From contig NZ_AWWI01000117.1 of the NCBI RefSeq assembly GCF_002760615.1, positions 1 to 52,333 on the forward strand: 52,333 nt of DNA, read 5' to 3'. The number at the start of each line of letters is the position of its first letter. Positions within the stretch are counted from its first letter, which is position 1. Shown here piece by piece: positions 34,382 to 44,228 of this stretch. The notes below the pieces were generated by a model. That model saw only the letters and a program-made list of their open reading frames with translations. It was not told where the DNA came from and made no database searches. Source of the stretch: Puniceibacterium antarcticum (lineage in GTDB: Bacteria > Pseudomonadota > Alphaproteobacteria > Rhodobacterales > Rhodobacteraceae). The position numbers were made by a program, and so were the translations under genes.

Positions 34382-35026
34382 TCAGGCGTCGAGCTTCCGG
34401 GTGATGGCGGTGTGCACGTCATCCATTTCGGCCAGGCCGTCAACGCGGCTGTACTGCCCCTTGGCGTAGTAGTAGCCGACCAGTGGCGAGGTCTGCTTGT
34501 AATATTCCATCAGGCGCTTCTTGAGGCTTTGTTCGTTGTCATCGGCGCGGCGCTTGAAGTGCGTGCCGCCACAGTTCGAGCATTTGCCATCGGCCGGGAC
34601 CGGCTTGATGTTGTCGTTATACACCTCACCACAGGTGGCGCAGGTGGAGCGTGCGGTGATCCGGTCGACCAGCGCGTCATCGTTGACGCGCAGTTCGATC
34701 ACGTAATCAAGGCTCTGGCCCAGGTCGGCCAGAAGTTCGCCCAGAGCATCTGCCTGCTTGAGCGTGCGCGGGAAGCCGTCAAAGATCAGCCCCCCCGCCG
34801 TGTCACCCTGCAGCCTTTCGCGGATCAGGCCGATCACGATCTCATCCGTGACCAAATCGCCGCGCGCCATGACGTCCGCCACAACAAGGCCCATCTCTGT
34901 TCCGCTGTCGCGGGCTTCGCGCAGCATATCGCCGGTGGACAGCTGGATCATGTTGCGTTCTTCCACAAGCATCCGCGCCTGTGTCCCTTTGCCCGCACCC
35001 GGCGGGCCGATCAGTATGATGTTCAT
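34382..35026 (-). CDS. adk: Adenylate kinase (long, zinc-type lid)
   Basis: The 214 aa enzyme interconverts ATP+AMP and 2 ADP. It has the P-loop [23 protein letters not shown] for AMP/ATP, and a lid domain with two Cys pairs ([10 protein letters not shown] and CSNCGG), indicating a structural zinc site, plus [13 protein letters not shown]. The start ATG overlaps the secY stop by 4 bp, the normal secY-adk pairing in the spc operon. Confidence 0.97.
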   Translation of the reverse strand: MNIILIGPPGAGKGTQARMLVEERNMIQLSTGDMLREARDSGTEMGLVVADVMARGDLVTDEIVIGLIRERLQGDTAGGLIFDGFPRTLKQADALGELLADLGQSLDYVIELRVNDDALVDRITARSTCATCGEVYNDNIKPVPADGKCSNCGGTHFKRRADDNEQSLKKRLMEYYKQTSPLVGYYYAKGQYSRVDGLAEMDDVHTAITRKLDA

Positions 35027-36387
35027 CGACGTGACGGTCCCTTGGTCTTGCGGGCCTTACTCTTGCCGCGCAGCTGCGACTTTTGAATGAGACCTTCGTA
35101 TTGATGGGCCAGAAGATGGCTTTGCACCTGCTGGATGGTGTCCATGGTTACGCTGACCACAATCAGCACGGACGTGCCGCCAAAGTAGAACGGAATGGCG
35201 AACTGGCTGCGCAGGATTTCAGGCAGAAGACAGACAGCGGCAAGGTAGGCCGCGCCCAGAACCAGCACCCGGTTGACCACATATTCCAGATAATCGGCGG
35301 TTTTCTTGCCCGGGCGGATGCCGGGAACAAAGCCGTTCTGGTTCTTGAGGTTTTCGGCCACTTCATCCGGCTTGAACGAGACGTTGAAGGTGTAAAAATA
35401 AGCAAAGAACACGATCATCGCGGCGAAGAACAGCAGGTAGAGCGGCTGACCGGGGCCGAAATAGGCCAGGATCGTCGACATGACCACACCAGTGGACCCC
35501 GTCTGACTGAAGGTCGCGATCGTGGTCGGCAGCAGCAACAGGGAGCTGGCGAAGATCGCCGGGATGACGCCCGCCGGGTTCACCTTGATCGGCAGGTGTG
35601 AATTCTGCGCTTCGGTCATCTTCATGCCCACCTGACGGCGGGGATACTGGATGGTGATCTTGCGCAGCGCGCGTTCCATGAACACCACAAACATGATGAC
35701 CGCCACGACCATGAGGATCACGCCGATGATCACTGCCGGGCTGATGGCGCCCGACCGGCCGGAGGCAAAGAACTGTGCCAGGGCTGCGGGGACTTCGGCG
35801 ATGATGCCGACAAAGATGATCAGGGAGATGCCGTTGCCGATGCCGCGCGCTGTGATCTGTTCGCCAAGCCACATCAGGAACATCGTGCCGCCGACAAGGG
35901 TGATGACACAGGAGGCCTGAAAGTAGAGGCCCGGATCGGTGACGAGGCTGCCGGATTCAAGGCCTTTGGACAGGCCGTATGCCTGGAATGTGGCCAGGAA
36001 CACCGTGCCGTAGCGGGTGTACTGGTTAATCTTCTTGCGGCCCTGTTCGCCCTCTTTCTTGAGTTGTTCAAGGAAGGGAACCATCGAGGTCAAAAGCTGG
36101 ATGATGATCGAGGCCGAGATATAGGGCATGATCCCCAGCGCAAAGATCCCCATCCGCCCCAGCGCGCCGCCGGTGAACATGGTGAGAATGCCGCCGATGC
36201 CCTGCTGGGCCTGCTGCATGAAGTCACGCAGCGCCCCGCCATCGATGCCGGGAACGGGAATGTAGGTGCCAAGGCGATAGACGATGAGCAGACCGAGCGT
36301 AAAGATGATGCGGTTGCGCAGATCCGTCGCCTTGCCCAGAGCAGCCCAGCTCGTGTTCGAGGCCATTTGTTCTACTGCGGATGCCAT
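35023..36387 (-). CDS. secY: Protein translocase subunit SecY
   Basis: The 454 aa channel has ten membrane helices; [21 protein letters not shown] (helix 1 and plug region start), [26 protein letters not shown] and the cytoplasmic loop [21 protein letters not shown] are typical. It forms the Sec pore with SecE and SecG and is the partner of YidC, also in this window. It follows rplO by about 110 bp. Confidence 0.98.
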   Translation of the reverse strand: MASAVEQMASNTSWAALGKATDLRNRIIFTLGLLIVYRLGTYIPVPGIDGGALRDFMQQAQQGIGGILTMFTGGALGRMGIFALGIMPYISASIIIQLLTSMVPFLEQLKKEGEQGRKKINQYTRYGTVFLATFQAYGLSKGLESGSLVTDPGLYFQASCVITLVGGTMFLMWLGEQITARGIGNGISLIIFVGIIAEVPAALAQFFASGRSGAISPAVIIGVILMVVAVIMFVVFMERALRKITIQYPRRQVGMKMTEAQNSHLPIKVNPAGVIPAIFASSLLLLPTTIATFSQTGSTGVVMSTILAYFGPGQPLYLLFFAAMIVFFAYFYTFNVSFKPDEVAENLKNQNGFVPGIRPGKKTADYLEYVVNRVLVLGAAYLAAVCLLPEILRSQFAIPFYFGGTSVLIVVSVTMDTIQQVQSHLLAHQYEGLIQKSQLRGKSKARKTKGPSRR

Positions 36388-36497
36388 AAGGGATCTCTCT
36401 TGTCAGACAAACGCCGCCCGGAGCGGTTTAACGGCTCGGGCGGCGTCGGGGAAAACCTGAAACGAATGTAAGCGGCGCGAGCGCCGCTCACAACCGG

Positions 36498-36989
36498 TTA
36501 TTCGGCCGCTTTAACCTGGGCAGTTTTAACCTGGGCAGTGATCGTGACGGACCCGCCTGCCGCTTCGACCGCTTCAACCGCGGATTTCGAAGCGCCGGTC
36601 ACGGCAACGTCCAGCTTGGTGCTGAACACGCCCTTGGCCAGCAGACGAATGCCGTCCAGCTTGCGACGGACCAGACCCGAGGCGATCAGCACGTCTTCGG
36701 TGATCTGTGCGGAGGCGTCGATTTTGCCTTCGTTCACGAATTTCTCGATCAGGCCGAGGTTGACGACAGCAAAGGACTTGCGGTTCGGCTTGTTGAAGCC
36801 GCGCTTGGGCAGACGCTGGTAGAGCGGCATCTGGCCGCCTTCGTAGCCCTTGATCGCCACACCCGAACGGGACTTCTGACCCTTGATACCACGGCCACCG
36901 GTCTTACCCATGCCGGAACCCGCACCGCGACCAATACGCTTGCGCTTTTTGGTGGCACCGGGATTGTCGTGAAGTTCATGCAGTTTCAT
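36498..36989 (-). CDS. rplO: 50S ribosomal protein L15
   Basis: The 163 aa protein starts [20 protein letters not shown] with the glycine-rich [19 protein letters not shown] tract that threads into 23S rRNA, then the folded C-terminal domain. The extreme C-terminus repeats TAQVK twice, from a 15-bp tandem duplication (36510-36539). In the standard spc operon rpmD precedes it directly; here two foreign genes and 2 kb intervene and it seems to have its own promoter. Confidence 0.97.
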   Translation of the reverse strand: MKLHELHDNPGATKKRKRIGRGAGSGMGKTGGRGIKGQKSRSGVAIKGYEGGQMPLYQRLPKRGFNKPNRKSFAVVNLGLIEKFVNEGKIDASAQITEDVLIASGLVRRKLDGIRLLAKGVFSTKLDVAVTGASKSAVEAVEAAGGSVTITAQVKTAQVKAAE

Positions 36990-37085
36990 TGTCGCTTCTC
37001 CTTTTGCCGGAACTGCCCTCCAGCGACGGAGTGGGCAAACACGGCGTTGTCAAATATGAGTCGGGCCCCATAGGACCACCGGGGG

Positions 37086-37114
37086 CGTATAGACGCGCAG
37101 CCGTCCCGGTTCAA
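37086..37114 (-). promoter_or_regulatory. Promoter for the rplO-secY-adk unit
   Basis: On the minus strand TTGAAC (37114-37109) and TATACG (37091-37086) are spaced by 17 bp, about 97 bp before rplO. It is needed because rpmD upstream ends in a terminator. Confidence 0.5.
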
Positions 37115-37239
37115 GAGTGCAATCGTGTGACACCCCATCCGATCTGCGGACATTGATCTGGGGCAGTCCGTGCTTAGGTGAGCACAGACGGCGCCGCATC
37201 CCTGTGGTGCCCGGACGACATAACCAAAAAGGACAGGCA

Positions 37240-38247
37240 ATGAAAGCGATCAGGCTGAAAGCCCCGGGAGGGCTTGAGAATCTGCAGGTTGTTGAAATGG
37301 CAGAGGCGCCAGCCCCCGCTGCAGGAGAGATCCGCGTACGGGTGCATGCCAGTTCCCTGAACTTCCATGACCTTGGCGTGGTGACAGGCAAGATGCCGAC
37401 CGAGGACGGGCGCATTCCGATGTCCGACGGCGCCGGTGTGGTCGAGGCGGTTGGCGCGGGCGTCACAACCTTTAGCGCAGGGGACAATGTTGTGTCGCTG
37501 TTCTTTCCGCATTGGCAGGACGGCGCGCCGCCGATTGACAATTTTTCCACCACGCCGGGCGACGGGGTCGACGGGTTTGCCCGCACCCATGTCACGCTGC
37601 CTGCCAGCGCCTTTACCCATGCGCCCAAGGGCTGGAGCCATTCAGAGGCCGCAACCATCACCACCGCAGGCCTGACGGCCTGGCGCGCGCTGGTGGTGGA
37701 TGGCGGGCTGAAGGCCGGGGATGATGTGCTGGTGCTGGGCACCGGGGGCGTGTCGATCTATGCGCTGCAGATCGCGCGGGCCATGGGCGCGCGGGTGTTC
37801 GCGACCTCGTCGTCAGACGTCAAGTTGGAGCGTCTGCGCGAGATGGGCGCGGCGGGTGGCGTCAATTACAAGACCCATGCGGATTGGGGTCGGCGCATTG
37901 CCGAGATGACCGGCGGGCGCGGTGTTGATCACGTGATCGAGGTGGGTGGCCCTGCGACGCTGGGTCAGTCCATCGACGCCTGCCGCATCGGTGGTCACAT
38001 GGCGCTGATCGGGGTGCTGACCGGACGGTCCGGCGAGGTTCCGACCGCCAAGCTGATGGCGCGCCACCAGACACTGCAGGGGCTGATCGTGGGCAGTGCC
38101 ACCCATCAGCGCGACATGGTGCGCGCGATGGAGACGACAGGCCTGCGCCCGGTGCTGGACCGCAGCTTTGCGCTGGACGATATCGCAGAGGCCTTTGCCC
38201 ATGAGGTGAGCGGCGCGCATTTCGGCAAGATCACCCTGGAGATCTGA
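37240..38247 (+). CDS. MDR-family (quinone-oxidoreductase-like) NAD(P)-dependent dehydrogenase
   Basis: From ATG 37240, after AAAAAGGACA, the protein is 335 aa. The N-terminal GroES-like domain (MKAIRLKAPGGLENLQVV, VHASSLNFHDLGVVTG) lacks the Cys and His zinc ligands of alcohol dehydrogenases. The Rossmann domain has VLVLGTGGVSIYALQIARAM and the GVDHVIEVGG segment. This fits zinc-independent MDR enzymes reducing quinones or enals; the substrate is not predictable. It is on the opposite strand to the surrounding ribosomal genes and ends at a bidirectional terminator shared with the GFA gene. Confidence 0.88.
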   Translation: MKAIRLKAPGGLENLQVVEMAEAPAPAAGEIRVRVHASSLNFHDLGVVTGKMPTEDGRIPMSDGAGVVEAVGAGVTTFSAGDNVVSLFFPHWQDGAPPIDNFSTTPGDGVDGFARTHVTLPASAFTHAPKGWSHSEAATITTAGLTAWRALVVDGGLKAGDDVLVLGTGGVSIYALQIARAMGARVFATSSSDVKLERLREMGAAGGVNYKTHADWGRRIAEMTGGRGVDHVIEVGGPATLGQSIDACRIGGHMALIGVLTGRSGEVPTAKLMARHQTLQGLIVGSATHQRDMVRAMETTGLRPVLDRSFALDDIAEAFAHEVSGAHFGKITLEI

Positions 38248-38266
38248 CGCCCCTGCCCTGAACGTC

Positions 38267-38293
38267 AAAAGCCCCGGCAGTGCCGGGGCTTTT
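38267..38293. terminator. Bidirectional terminator between the MDR and GFA genes
   Basis: AAAAGCCCCGGCA and TGCCGGGGCTTTT form a perfect stem flanked by A and T runs on both strands, ending both convergent transcripts. Confidence 0.85.
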
Positions 38294-38314
38294 CCTATCC
38301 GCTGATCCCTGGGA

Positions 38315-38755
38315 TCAGGCCGAAGCGGGCCAAGTGAAATCTGGGCGCAGGCCTTCATAGACCGGGCGGCCGTCTGAGGGTTTTTCATAGGGCTTCGATT
38401 CGTCATAGAAGGCGTGATAGCTTGCCGTCGGGAAAGCCGCGTCATCATAGCCCATGACATTGGGAACAGCGACGCGAATGCGCTTTTCCTTGTCATCCAG
38501 CATCAGCGCCGCGCCGCAATCCGCGCAGGTGCACAGCTCCAGCGGGCCGTTCGGGTTTGCCGCGTTGAAGGGCTGGCGTTTCATCTTTTCGGGATGATCG
38601 ACCGAGACATCACCGTAGTTGAAGAACGCGACATGGGTGTGCTGCTGGCCGGTCACGCCCTTGCAGACATTGCAATGGCATTCGTGGTTGTCGATCGGCT
38701 CGGCACTTGCCTTGATGTGAACGTGTTCGCATCCGCCTGCATAGGGACTGGTCAT
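38315..38755 (-). CDS. GFA (CENP-V/glutathione-dependent formaldehyde-activating) family protein
   Basis: The start ATG 38755 follows GGAGGAG; an upstream frame start at 38812 is rejected. The 146 aa protein has the GFA zinc-binding Cys pattern: Cys9, ECHCNVCKG (C-x-C-x2-C) and CTCADCGAAL (C-x-C-x2-C). The family includes enzymes joining glutathione to formaldehyde or other electrophiles, but many members have unknown substrates. It faces the MDR dehydrogenase gene across a shared terminator, and both lie between rpmD and rplO. Confidence 0.88.
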   Translation of the reverse strand: MTSPYAGGCEHVHIKASAEPIDNHECHCNVCKGVTGQQHTHVAFFNYGDVSVDHPEKMKRQPFNAANPNGPLELCTCADCGAALMLDDKEKRIRVAVPNVMGYDDAAFPTASYHAFYDESKPYEKPSDGRPVYEGLRPDFTWPASA

Positions 38756-38879
38756 GAATTTCTCCTCCTGAGGGTCGCGCCATGGGCCTGGCGCGCCGAG
38801 CGGAGGGGACAATAAATGCGGGCAAAAGGCGATACGGACTTTCGGATCACCCCGGGCAATGGAAGGGCCGGAAAACGCG

Positions 38880-38908
38880 AAAACGCCCCCCGGTTTCCCG
38901 GAGGGCGC
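38880..38908 (-). terminator. Terminator after rpmD
   Basis: On the minus strand GCGCCCTCCGG pairs with CCGGGGGGCG (small bulges) and is followed by TTTT. It lies about 40 bp after the rpmD stop and separates the spc-operon segment from the GFA gene. Confidence 0.65.
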
Positions 38909-38946
38909 TTGTATCTCTCGACAGGCCGAGGCCTGTCAGCGGGCGA

Positions 38947-39138
38947 TCACTCGCCGCGCTCTTCAACAATGGTGACAAGGTGCGAGATCTTGTTGACCAT
39001 GCCGCGCACGGCGGGAGTGTCTTCAAGTTCGCGGGTCTTGTGCATCTTGTTCAGGCCGAGACCGATAAGGGTCTGACGCTGTTTCGCGGGGCGGCGGATC
39101 GGGGAGCCGATCTGCTTGACGACGATGGTTTTTGCCAT
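38947..39138 (-). CDS. rpmD: 50S ribosomal protein L30
   Basis: The 63 aa protein begins [20 protein letters not shown] and continues [20 protein letters not shown], diagnostic of L30, with the usual size. It follows rpsE by 12 bp. It is the last ribosomal gene before the rpmD|rplO interruption and is followed by a terminator. Confidence 0.97.
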   Translation of the reverse strand: MAKTIVVKQIGSPIRRPAKQRQTLIGLGLNKMHKTRELEDTPAVRGMVNKISHLVTIVEERGE

Positions 39139-39150
39139 TTGTTCAGATCC

Positions 39151-39738
39151 TTACGCTTCTGCCGACTCGGCAGCCGCTTCGGGAGCGGGAGCTTCTTCCT
39201 TGTGGCCAAGAATGTCAGCGACCTTCTTGCCACGGCGCTGTGCGACCATGCGGGGCGACGTTTCTTTGCCCAGACCGTCCAGCGTTGCACGGATCATGTT
39301 GTAGGGGTTCTGCGAACCGGTCGATTTTGCGACCACGTCCTGAATGCCCAACATTTCGAACACGGCACGCATCGGACCACCGGCGATGATCCCGGTACCC
39401 TGCGGTGCAGAGCGCATGATCACGCGACCGGCGCCATGACGGCCTTCCATGTCGTGGTGCAGCGTGCGGCCTTCGCGCAGGGGAACGCGCATCATCTTGC
39501 GCTTGGCCTGCTCGGTTGCCTTGCGGATCGCCTCGGGGACCTCTTTGGCCTTGCCCTTGCCGAAGCCGACGCGGCCCTTCTGGTCGCCAACAACCACAAG
39601 TGCGGCGAAGCCAAAGCGCTTACCACCCTTGACGGTCTTGGACACCCGGTTGATCGCAACCAGGCGATCGGCGAATTCCGGATTGGATTCTTCGCGGCGA
39701 TTGTTCCCACCACCGCGACGGTTATCACGTTCTGCCAT
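39151..39738 (-). CDS. rpsE: 30S ribosomal protein S5
   Basis: The 195 aa protein has the N-terminal double-stranded RNA-binding domain ([39 protein letters not shown]) and the C-terminal domain with [20 protein letters not shown]5 helps shape the mRNA entry channel and decoding fidelity. The C-terminus has an Ala/Glu-rich tail. It is 128 bp from rplR, a gap containing a GC-rich inverted repeat. Confidence 0.98.
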   Translation of the reverse strand: MAERDNRRGGGNNRREESNPEFADRLVAINRVSKTVKGGKRFGFAALVVVGDQKGRVGFGKGKAKEVPEAIRKATEQAKRKMMRVPLREGRTLHHDMEGRHGAGRVIMRSAPQGTGIIAGGPMRAVFEMLGIQDVVAKSTGSQNPYNMIRATLDGLGKETSPRMVAQRRGKKVADILGHKEEAPAPEAAAESAEA

Positions 39739-39833
39739 GTACAGGCATCCTTATACTGTGGCGCCAGAAGCACCAAAAATAACTCGATCCCTGGTGGGCC
39801 CCCACCCTGCGGCAGTGGCCCCCGGATCATCGA

Positions 39834-39855
39834 GGGGGCCCAGTAACGGGCCCCC
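39834..39855. repeat. GC-rich inverted repeat between rplR and rpsE
   Basis: GGGGGCCC and GGGCCCCC enclose AGTAAC. No U-run follows on the minus strand, so attenuation or RNA processing is more likely than termination. Confidence 0.45.
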
Positions 39856-39866
39856 TACGCCGTGGT

Positions 39867-40226
39867 TTAGATCTTCAGACCTGCTTCGCGTGCGGCGTCG
39901 GCCAGAGCCTTCACCTTGCCGTGGAACAGGAAGCCGCCGCGGTCGAAGTAAGCTTCTTCCACACCAGCCTTTTTGGCGCGCTCTGCAATCGCGGTACCCA
40001 CCTTGGCGGCGGCTTCCAGATTGTTTTTGCCGAGGATGCCCAGATCCTTCTCGAGAGAAGAAGCCGAAGCAAGCGTCACGCCATTCACATCGTCGATCAG
40101 CTGAACGCTGATGTTCTTGTTGGAGCGGTGAACCGACAGGCGCAAGCGCCCTGCATTCACTGCCCGCAGCTTGTTCCGTGTGCGCAGACGGCGCTTCAGG
40201 AACAGATCTCTTTTACTGTTTGCCAT
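39867..40226 (-). CDS. rplR: 50S ribosomal protein L18
   Basis: Start ATG 40226 ([20 protein letters not shown]) gives 119 aa, the usual size; an upstream frame start at 40322 lies inside rplF and is rejected. The core contains [19 protein letters not shown] and the C-terminal [20 protein letters not shown], which bind 5S rRNA. It follows rplF by 11 bp. Confidence 0.98.
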   Translation of the reverse strand: MANSKRDLFLKRRLRTRNKLRAVNAGRLRLSVHRSNKNISVQLIDDVNGVTLASASSLEKDLGILGKNNLEAAAKVGTAIAERAKKAGVEEAYFDRGGFLFHGKVKALADAAREAGLKI

Positions 40227-40237
40227 TTTGCGCGTCC

Positions 40238-40771
40238 TTATTTCTTCTTGCCTTCCTTCAGGAAGATATATTCGCCTTTGTAGCGGATGCCTTTGCCTTT
40301 GTAGGGCTCGGGGCGGCGCCATTCGCGAATATTTGCGGCCACTTGACCAACCAGCTGCAAATCGTGACCTTCCACGATGATCTCGGTTGGCTTCGGTGCA
40401 GTGACCGTAACTCCTTCAGGGATTTCAAAGTTGACATCGTGGCTGAGGCCGAGGTTCAGTTTCAGGACTCTGCCCTGAAGCTGCGCCCGGTAACCCACGC
40501 CGCGGATTTCAAGCTCTTTCTTGAAGACGTCGGACACGCCGTGAACCATGTTCGCAATAACTGTGCGAGTCATGCCCCACTGCTGGCGCGCGCGCTTGGA
40601 CTTGCCGCGGGGCGTGACGGTAATTTCGTCATTCTCCACGGTCAAAGTCACGTCGTCGGTGGCTGTGAAGTTCTGGGTTCCCTTGGAACCCTTCACTTCG
40701 ATGGTCTGACCGGAGAGCGTTGCAGACACGCCCGAAGGCAGGCCGACCGGTTTTTTCCCAATACGAGACAT
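40238..40771 (-). CDS. rplF: 50S ribosomal protein L6
   Basis: The 177 aa protein has two similar domains, beginning [14 protein letters not shown] and ending with the signature [21 protein letters not shown]6 binds near the sarcin-ricin loop of 23S rRNA. It follows rpsH by 12 bp. Confidence 0.98.
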   Translation of the reverse strand: MSRIGKKPVGLPSGVSATLSGQTIEVKGSKGTQNFTATDDVTLTVENDEITVTPRGKSKRARQQWGMTRTVIANMVHGVSDVFKKELEIRGVGYRAQLQGRVLKLNLGLSHDVNFEIPEGVTVTAPKPTEIIVEGHDLQLVGQVAANIREWRRPEPYKGKGIRYKGEYIFLKEGKKK

Positions 40772-40783
40772 TACCAGTTCTCC

Positions 40784-41176
40784 TTAGAACACCGTGCAAA
40801 GCACTTCGCCGCCAACATTGGCCGCCCGTGCATGTGCATCCGACATCACGCCACGCGACGTGCTGACAATCGACACACCCAGGCCCTGACGGACCACGGG
40901 GATATCTTCGACACCGAGGTAGACGCGGCGACCGGGCGTGGAAACACGCTTGATCTCGCGAATAACAGGAGTGCCGTCAAAGTACTTGAGGCTGATTTCG
41001 ATGGCCGGGTGACCGTCGACGCCAGTGGTCGCTTCGTAGCCGCGGATGTAACCTTCGTCCGCGAGAACGTCGAGAACCCAGGCACGCAGCTTGGAGGCGG
41101 GTGTCATCACAGTGGATTTGCCACGCATTTGTGCGTTGCGGATCCGGGTGAGCATATCGCCGATAGGATCGTTCAT
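40784..41176 (-). CDS. rpsH: 30S ribosomal protein S8
   Basis: The 130 aa protein has [20 protein letters not shown] at the start and the C-terminal signature [20 protein letters not shown]. In E. coli S8 is the translational repressor of the spc operon; whether that holds here is unknown. It follows rpsN by 12 bp. Confidence 0.98.
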   Translation of the reverse strand: MNDPIGDMLTRIRNAQMRGKSTVMTPASKLRAWVLDVLADEGYIRGYEATTGVDGHPAIEISLKYFDGTPVIREIKRVSTPGRRVYLGVEDIPVVRQGLGVSIVSTSRGVMSDAHARAANVGGEVLCTVF

Positions 41177-41188
41177 ATCATGCCCTCC

Positions 41189-41494
41189 TTACCAGCTTGA
41201 CTTGACCATGCCGGGCAACTGGCCTTTGGAGCCCAGGTCGCGCAGCATGATACGGCTGATTTTCAGCTTGCGGTAATAGGCGTGCGGACGCCCCGTCAGC
41301 TGGCAGCGGTTGTGAAGACGAGTTGCCGAGCTGTTGCGCGGCAGTTCGGCCAGTTTGAGACGCGCTTTGAAGCGATCCTCGAACGGCTTGCTCTCATCGG
41401 TGGCGGCGGCTTTCAGCTCTGCCCGTTTGGCAGCATACTTGTTCACCAGACGCTGGCGCTTTTTCTCGCGCTCAATCATGGATTTTTTTGCCAT
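41189..41494 (-). CDS. rpsN: 30S ribosomal protein S14 (zinc-free form)
   Basis: The 101 aa protein is the long, Cys-free type: [20 protein letters not shown] and [20 protein letters not shown]. It has only one Cys and so no zinc ribbon. It sits in the 30S head. It follows rplE by 14 bp. Confidence 0.98.
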   Translation of the reverse strand: MAKKSMIEREKKRQRLVNKYAAKRAELKAAATDESKPFEDRFKARLKLAELPRNSSATRLHNRCQLTGRPHAYYRKLKISRIMLRDLGSKGQLPGMVKSSW

Positions 41495-41508
41495 GTTCTG
41501 ATTTCCCC

Positions 41509-42072
41509 TTAGCTGTTGAACGGCATGTTGAAAGCTTTCAACAGCGCTTTGGCTTCTGCGTCGGTCTTGGCAGTCGTGCAGATCACGATGTCCATGCCCC
41601 AGTTTTCGTCAACTTTATCAAAGTTGATTTCCGGGAAGACGATGTGTTCCTTGAGACCGGTGGCATAGTTGCCGCGGCCATCAAACGACTTGCCCGACAC
41701 GCCACGGAAGTCGCGGATGCGGGGCATTGCCACGGTGATCAGGCGGTCGAGGAATTCGTACATACGATCCCCGCGCAGAGTCACCTTGGCACCGAGCGGC
41801 ATTTCTTCACGCACCCGGAAACCAGCGATGGATTTCTTGGCCTTGGTCACAACAGCCTTCTGGCCTGCGATCGTGGTCAGGTCATCCTGTGCCGACTTGG
41901 CTTTCTTGCTGTCACGGACAGCTTCGGCGCCACAGCCGATGTTCAGCACGATCTTGTCCAGACGCGGCACCATCATCAGATTGGAATAGCCGAACTCTTC
42001 TTTCAGAGCGGCCTTGATGGTGTCGTTGAACTGGGCCTTGAGCCGTGGGGTATAGTTTTCTGTATCAAGCAT
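41509..42072 (-). CDS. rplE: 50S ribosomal protein L5
   Basis: The 187 aa protein has [58 protein letters not shown] and [20 protein letters not shown], all L5 hallmarks. It binds 5S rRNA and the P-site tRNA. Its start overlaps rplX by 8 bp. Confidence 0.98.
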   Translation of the reverse strand: MLDTENYTPRLKAQFNDTIKAALKEEFGYSNLMMVPRLDKIVLNIGCGAEAVRDSKKAKSAQDDLTTIAGQKAVVTKAKKSIAGFRVREEMPLGAKVTLRGDRMYEFLDRLITVAMPRIRDFRGVSGKSFDGRGNYATGLKEHIVFPEINFDKVDENWGMDIVICTTAKTDAEAKALLKAFNMPFNS

Positions 42073-42376
42073 CGATCACGTCCCCCGTGGTCTTGGCAAA
42101 ACGAACCTTTTTGTCGCCTTCGATCTTGAAGCCGACACGGGTTGCCTTGCCGTTGGTATCAACCAAAGACAGATTGCTCAGCTGGATCGGCATCGCCTTG
42201 GGGACGCGGCCGCCTTGAGTGCTCTGGCTTTGCTTGGTGTGACGGATCGCCATGTTCACGCCTTCGACGATTGCCTTGCCCGACTTGGGGTCGACAGTCG
42301 TGATGGTGCCCGTGGTGCCCTTGTCCTTGCCTGCAAGAACGATGACCTTGTCGCCTTTGCGGAGTTTAGCAGCCAT
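42065..42376 (-). CDS. rplX: 50S ribosomal protein L24
   Basis: The 103 aa protein has the KOW motif [19 protein letters not shown] and the [17 protein letters not shown] segment. It starts 50S assembly near the peptide exit. It shares one base with rplN and overlaps rplE by 8 bp. Confidence 0.98.
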   Translation of the reverse strand: MAAKLRKGDKVIVLAGKDKGTTGTITTVDPKSGKAIVEGVNMAIRHTKQSQSTQGGRVPKAMPIQLSNLSLVDTNGKATRVGFKIEGDKKVRFAKTTGDVIDA

Positions 42377-42744
42377 TACAGCACCTCCGGCGCAAGCGAG
42401 ATGATCTTCATGAAGTTCTTGGCACGCAGTTCGCGCACAACCGGTCCGAAAATACGGGTACCGACAGGCTCGCCTGCGTTGTTCAGGATCACGGCAGCAT
42501 TACGATCGAAACGGATCGCTGTGCCGTCATCGCGACGGACTTCTTTGGCGGTGCGAACGACGACGGCCTTGCGGACGTCCCCTTTTTTCACGCGACCGCG
42601 TGGGATGGCTTCCTTGACCGAGACGACAATGATGTCGCCCACGGATGCGTACTTACGCTTGGAACCACCCAGAACCTTGATGCACTGCACCCGGCGTGCG
42701 CCGGAGTTGTCAGCTACATCCAGATTGGTCTGCATCTGGATCAT
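42376..42744 (-). CDS. rplN: 50S ribosomal protein L14
   Basis: The 122 aa protein has [37 protein letters not shown] and the C-terminal [20 protein letters not shown], all diagnostic. It lies at the subunit interface. It follows rpsQ by 59 bp. Confidence 0.98.
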   Translation of the reverse strand: MIQMQTNLDVADNSGARRVQCIKVLGGSKRKYASVGDIIVVSVKEAIPRGRVKKGDVRKAVVVRTAKEVRRDDGTAIRFDRNAAVILNNAGEPVGTRIFGPVVRELRAKNFMKIISLAPEVL

Positions 42745-42803
42745 GTGGTTTCTCCTGACCTTTGGGGGGCTTGGTTAGCCTTCTCCCCATGGTTTCGATC
42801 AAA

Positions 42804-43049
42804 CTAGTTGGTCGTTGTCTCTTCGAGAACGACTTCCCAGCGCTTTGTCTTGGACTTGGGCGCGCATTCGATGATGCGGACCATGTCCCCAACCTGAAAC
42901 TTTTCAGCTTCGTCGTGAGCCCGGTACTTTTTGGACTTACGGATTGTCTTTTGCAGAACCGGGTGCTTGAAGCGGCGCTCGACCTTGACCGTAACGGTCT
43001 GGGCGTTGGCGGTGCTTGTCACGGTGCCGGAAAGAATACGTTTGGGCAT
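42804..43049 (-). CDS. rpsQ: 30S ribosomal protein S17
   Basis: The 81 aa OB-fold protein has [20 protein letters not shown] and [20 protein letters not shown]. It is an early 16S rRNA binder. It follows rpmC by 13 bp. Confidence 0.98.
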   Translation of the reverse strand: MPKRILSGTVTSTANAQTVTVKVERRFKHPVLQKTIRKSKKYRAHDEAEKFQVGDMVRIIECAPKSKTKRWEVVLEETTTN

Positions 43050-43062
43050 CTGTCAGGCTCCC

Positions 43063-43266
43063 TTATTCTGCAGCCGCGTTAGCGGCCTTTTGGTTCAGCA
43101 CGGTTTTGACCCGCGCCACTTCACGCCGCACGATCTTCATGCGCGATGTGTTTTCCATCTGGCCGGTGGCCTGCTGGAAACGCAGGTTGAAGGCTTCTTT
43201 TTTCAGAGAGACAAGTTCTTCCCGGAGCTGGTCCGGTGTCTTGTCATGCAGTTCCTTGGCGTTCAT
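43063..43266 (-). CDS. rpmC: 50S ribosomal protein L29
   Basis: From ATG 43266, after GGAAGGG, the protein is 67 aa: [20 protein letters not shown], then [20 protein letters not shown], which is diagnostic. It borders the peptide exit tunnel. In the standard operon rplP lies immediately upstream; here three other genes and 2.2 kb intervene, and rpmC appears to open a new transcript. Confidence 0.97.
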   Translation of the reverse strand: MNAKELHDKTPDQLREELVSLKKEAFNLRFQQATGQMENTSRMKIVRREVARVKTVLNQKAANAAAE

Positions 43267-43353
43267 GTCGCCCTTCCTTTCAACATCACCGGTAGGCCCC
43301 ATGCCGATTTGCGTGGGTCACCCTGATTCCGGTGGAGTCCATGATGAGGGGGT

Positions 43354-43382
43354 CGCATACAGGGGGATATGCCTTATGGCAA
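43354..43382 (-). promoter_or_regulatory. Candidate promoter of the rpmC-rpmD unit
   Basis: On the minus strand TTGCCA (43382-43377) and TATGCG (43359-43354) are spaced by 17 bp, about 90 bp before rpmC. It could drive rpmC through rpmD. Confidence 0.4.
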
Positions 43383-43477
43383 GGCCTGACGACAGTTTGA
43401 TGAAGACTAGGCCCGAAATAGTCTTGCACGCAGCACGTTTCAGCGGCCTGCAGAAAGCCGGGCCGGCAGTCTGCCCC

Positions 43478-44098
43478 TCAGCCCCAGCTGTAGTTGAAGC
43501 TTACCGAGATCCGCTCTTCTTCCGCAAGGTTGAGCGGGACTTCGTGGCGCAGCCAGGACTCCCACAGCAGCACCTCGCCCGCTTCGGGGGCGATGTAGAC
43601 GAACTGGCGCAGCTCTTGCGGGGCCTTTTTCTTGCGGGTCGGGGCGGCCATCATCATCGGCAGGCGGGGATCTTCGAATTTGATCGCGCTGGCGCCCTTG
43701 GGCATCGTCACATAGGTCGTGCCGCTGATCACCGAATGCGGATGGATGTGGCCGCTGTGCACCCCACCCTCGGGCAGGATGTTGATCCAGATGTCTTCGA
43801 GCTTGAGCTTTTTGCTGTCGAGCTCGAATGCCAGATCCTTGGCAAAGGCGGCGACGTGTTTGTCCAGCACCTTGGTCAGATCCTTGAAGATCGGAAAGCG
43901 CCAGCCAAGATCGGTGAGCGAGGCATAGGAGGTGTAGCCGACATAGTCGTTTTCCTCGCACCACTCCTGCCCGGCTTCATCATCCTGGGCGATCGAATAG
44001 CAGGAGGCTTCCATCTCGGTCAGATCCACGGGTTTGCCATGTTCGGACAGATGGGCTCGGTAGAGGCGGGTCACGAAGAGGGAATCAATTTGTGTCAT
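43478..44098 (-). CDS. 2OG-Fe(II) oxygenase-like protein (TIGR02466-type)
   Basis: I start at ATG 44098 (MTQIDSLFVTRLYRAHL), giving 206 aa; an in-frame ATG at 44161 adds 21 residues that do not fit. The C-terminal half has the double-stranded beta-helix pattern: GHIHPHSVISGTTYVTMPKG (His117-His121 metal region), YIAPEAGEVLLWESWLRHEVP (distal His185) and RISVSFNYSWG (Arg for 2-oxoglutarate). This matches the putative 2OG-Fe(II) oxygenase family. The substrate is unknown; its place between rplP and rpmC raises ribosomal protein hydroxylation as a possibility (inference). The ribosome-binding site is weak. Confidence 0.78.
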   Translation of the reverse strand: MTQIDSLFVTRLYRAHLSEHGKPVDLTEMEASCYSIAQDDEAGQEWCEENDYVGYTSYASLTDLGWRFPIFKDLTKVLDKHVAAFAKDLAFELDSKKLKLEDIWINILPEGGVHSGHIHPHSVISGTTYVTMPKGASAIKFEDPRLPMMMAAPTRKKKAPQELRQFVYIAPEAGEVLLWESWLRHEVPLNLAEEERISVSFNYSWG

Positions 44099-44228
44099 GG
44101 CAGCGTCATAGCCCAGCCGCACAGGCATGGCGAGAGCCGCCGACCTTTTGCCGCAGATCAATGACGGCCAGCCAAAATACCAGTATAAGGCCTAAGGTCT
44201 CAACGAATCACGTCAGGAAAAAACGGCA

